From: JANOBJ01 sp031411575 | GTDB lineage: Bacteria > Pseudomonadota > Gammaproteobacteria > Burkholderiales > Burkholderiaceae_C | Reading direction: 5' to 3' | NCBI GenBank assembly: GCA_031411575.1 | Contig: JANOBJ010000389.1 | Span: 1-6,713, forward strand | DNA length: 6,713 nt | Part shown: positions 6,128 to 6,713 of the stretch, piece by piece | Layout of the letters: each line of letters starts with the position of its first letter | How positions within the stretch are numbered: the first letter of the stretch is position 1 | Made by a program: the position numbers and the translations under genes | The notes under the pieces: model-generated | What the model was told of the DNA's origin: nothing | What the model saw: only the letters and a program-made list of their open reading frames with translations | Database searches by the model: none

Positions 6128-6265
6128 TGAGGCATGGAGTTTGAACAGAGCAGCAGTCGGGCTCTGGCTCCCTCAATCACCTGTCCTCCCCCTGTTTAGG
6201 TGAAGCTCCTGCACCCGCTGAGAGCTCAGGGCCCATAGTTGCTCATCTATGGGCCTTCTTTTTTT
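6128..6265 (+). ncRNA. Candidate structured small RNA or 3' UTR RNA, class unknown
   Basis: No plausible protein gene covers this stretch, yet it holds four consecutive hairpins. First, a branched stem 6128-6175: TGAGG/CCTCA, GAG/CTC and CAGAGC/GCTCTG around the loop AGCAGTCGG. Second, TCACCT (6177-6182) pairs with AGGTGA (6198-6203) around a 15-base C-rich loop, GTCCTCCCCCTGTTT. Third, AGCTC (6204-6208) pairs with GAGCT (6222-6226). Fourth is a strong intrinsic terminator. The CCTCCCCC loop is complementary to Shine-Dalgarno-like sequences, as in known regulatory small RNAs with C-rich loops. The 5' end is uncertain: GATAGT at 6121-6126 is a weak -10 candidate with no clear -35. It could instead be the processed 3' UTR of the DUF3455 gene, which lacks a nearer terminator. 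I do not recognise it as a known RNA family. Confidence 0.5.
6230..6265 (+). terminator. Intrinsic terminator, plus strand
   Basis: GGCCCATAG (6230-6238) and CTATGGGCC (6247-6255) form a perfect nine-base-pair stem with an eight-base loop, followed by TTC and seven Ts (6259-6265). It ends the candidate small RNA and/or the DUF3455 transcript. Confidence 0.9.
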
Positions 6266-6324
6266 GTACCAGGGGAAGGATTGTCGGGCAGCCGCCCGCA
6301 TCAGTTTGCTGTCACCCGCCATCA

Positions 6325-6358
6325 AAAAAGCCCGCAGGCCGAAACCTGCGGGCTTTTT
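6325..6358. terminator. Bidirectional intrinsic terminator
   Basis: AAAAAGCCCGCAGG (6325-6338) is the perfect reverse complement of CCTGCGGGCTTTTT (6345-6358), with a six-base loop CCGAAA. The A-run and T-run make it work on both strands. Its main job is probably to end the minus-strand Pro/Tyr-repeat gene, whose stop lies 29 bases away; it would also catch plus-strand read-through. Confidence 0.9.
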
Positions 6359-6386
6359 CGATGGGTTTTAACCCGTGGCCAGCGGC

Positions 6387-6713
6387 TTACCGCTGCCAGT
6401 GACCGCGCTCATAGCCGTCTGGCACGCCGTTGCCATTGCGGTCCCAGTTGCCGCGATGGCCGTCACGGTGGCCGCGGTGGCCATGGCCCCAATACTGACC
6501 GGGCACCACGTAACCGGCCTGGTAAACCGGCGCGGGGCGGTAGTAAATGGGTGCCGGCTGCACATAAACAGGGGCCGGGCGGTAATAGATGGGGGCGGGC
6601 TGGGCATACACCGGCGCGGGCTGTACGTACACCGGGGCCGGCTGCACATAGACGGGCTGCGGGTAGTACACCGGCTGGGGCGGCGCATTGGCCACACCCA
6701 CCTGGACACCCGG
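6387..6713 (-). CDS. Pro/Tyr-rich heptad-repeat protein with EF-hand-like end, N-terminus cut by window edge
   Basis: The minus-strand frame is open from the window edge to a TAA at 6387-6389. The visible reading starts PGVQVGVANAPPQPVYY, with no convincing start codon (a GTG at 6701 is in frame but has no ribosome binding site), so the true start and any signal peptide probably lie outside. Numbering from that GTG, residues 10-60 are heptad repeats of the form P-[VI]-Y-x-[QR]-P-A (for example PVYVQPA and PIYYRPA). A His/Gly/Arg-rich stretch follows (72-84, GHGHRGHRDGHRG), and then DRNGNGVPD (87-95), an EF-hand-like calcium-loop pattern with Asp, Asn, Asn and Asp at the expected positions, ending GYERGHWQR. 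The repeats suggest an extended, possibly cell-envelope, low-complexity region. Function is unknown. A bidirectional terminator follows the stop. The alternative minus-strand frame over the same bases is a shadow. Confidence 0.75.
   Translation of the reverse strand, partial: PGVQVGVANAPPQPVYYPQPVYVQPAPVYVQPAPVYAQPAPIYYRPAPVYVQPAPIYYRPAPVYQAGYVVPGQYWGHGHRGHRDGHRGNWDRNGNGVPDGYERGHWQR
6522..6674 (-). repeat. Tandem 21-base repeats encoding Pro/Tyr heptads
   Basis: About six full 21-base units plus partial ones encode P-[VI]-Y-x-[QR]-P-A. The last four full units form a 42-base higher-order pattern in which PVYxQPA alternates with PIYYRPA twice, suggesting duplication of a two-heptad block. Such repeats commonly vary in number between strains. 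Confidence 0.75.

Noticed and set aside
5702..6130. Plus-strand open frame overlapping the DUF3455 gene
   Set aside because: His/Arg/Gly-rich out-of-frame shadow of a confidently identified lipoprotein gene.
6204..6265. Possible thiamine pyrophosphate riboswitch, prompted by CACCCGCTGAGAG
   Set aside because: The second conserved part of that riboswitch (ACCTGATCTGG-like) is absent, no thiamine gene follows, and the element ends in its own terminator.
6368..6709. Second minus-strand frame over the Pro/Tyr-repeat gene
   Set aside because: The repeat DNA keeps several frames open; the frame ending at 6387 gives regular Pro/Tyr heptads and a coherent C-terminus, while this one gives Ser/Arg/Cys-rich sequence and runs closer to the terminator.
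1..6713. Mobile element, CRISPR array, tRNA or rRNA
   Set aside because: No transposase, integrase, terminal inverted repeats with target duplication, regularly spaced repeat-spacer units, or RNA gene signatures were seen.

Overview
The window is about two-thirds G+C or more, with tight same-strand gene packing, and reads as chromosomal DNA of a Burkholderiales betaproteobacterium, most likely Comamonadaceae. The grounds are protein families remembered as common there (DUF2306, DUF6622, DUF3455, 2TM, AlgZ/AlgR-like LytS-LytTR pairs), a TAAAAT box just upstream of a start codon, and short AT-rich palindromes resembling dispersed repeats of that family. This placement is inference; no rRNA or marker gene is present. 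No tRNA, rRNA, insertion sequence, phage gene or CRISPR array was seen.

Layout. Bases 1-271 (minus) hold the N-terminal 90 residues of a SnoaL/NTF2-like protein. A divergent intergenic gap of 291 bases follows. A plus-strand run then begins: DUF2306 membrane protein (563-973), DUF6622 membrane protein (1031-1570), 2TM small membrane protein (1604-1906) and a secreted alpha/beta hydrolase of the dienelactone-hydrolase type (1971-3065). Next, with its own candidate -10 box, comes a tight three-gene signalling unit: a second 2TM protein (3151-3447), a LytS/AlgZ-type sensor histidine kinase (3454-4512) and a LytTR response regulator (4505-5350). A T-tract-rich spacer separates this from a DUF3455 lipoprotein (5472-6038). 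Bases 6039-6386 contain no gene for a protein but hold a series of hairpins ending in a strong intrinsic terminator (candidate small RNA, about 6128-6265) and a bidirectional terminator (6325-6358). A minus-strand gene (6387-6713, N-terminus cut off) encodes a Pro/Tyr-rich heptad-repeat protein.

How the genes may work together. The clear functional unit is the 2TM-kinase-regulator operon: the membrane kinase would phosphorylate the LytTR regulator at Asp59, and the regulator would bind paired direct repeats. A pair of similar 13-base sequences spaced 21 bases apart lies immediately downstream of the regulator gene and upstream of the lipoprotein gene, a spacing that suits a LytTR dimer, so the lipoprotein is a candidate target. 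The two 2TM paralogs, one beside the kinase and one in the upstream membrane-protein cluster, suggest that the two clusters arose or operate together.

The most interesting items are two short AT-rich palindromes lying in the same codon phase inside the kinase and regulator genes, the candidate small RNA with a C-rich loop, and the 2TM proteins as free-standing companions of a LytS kinase. None amounts to a demonstrated new system.
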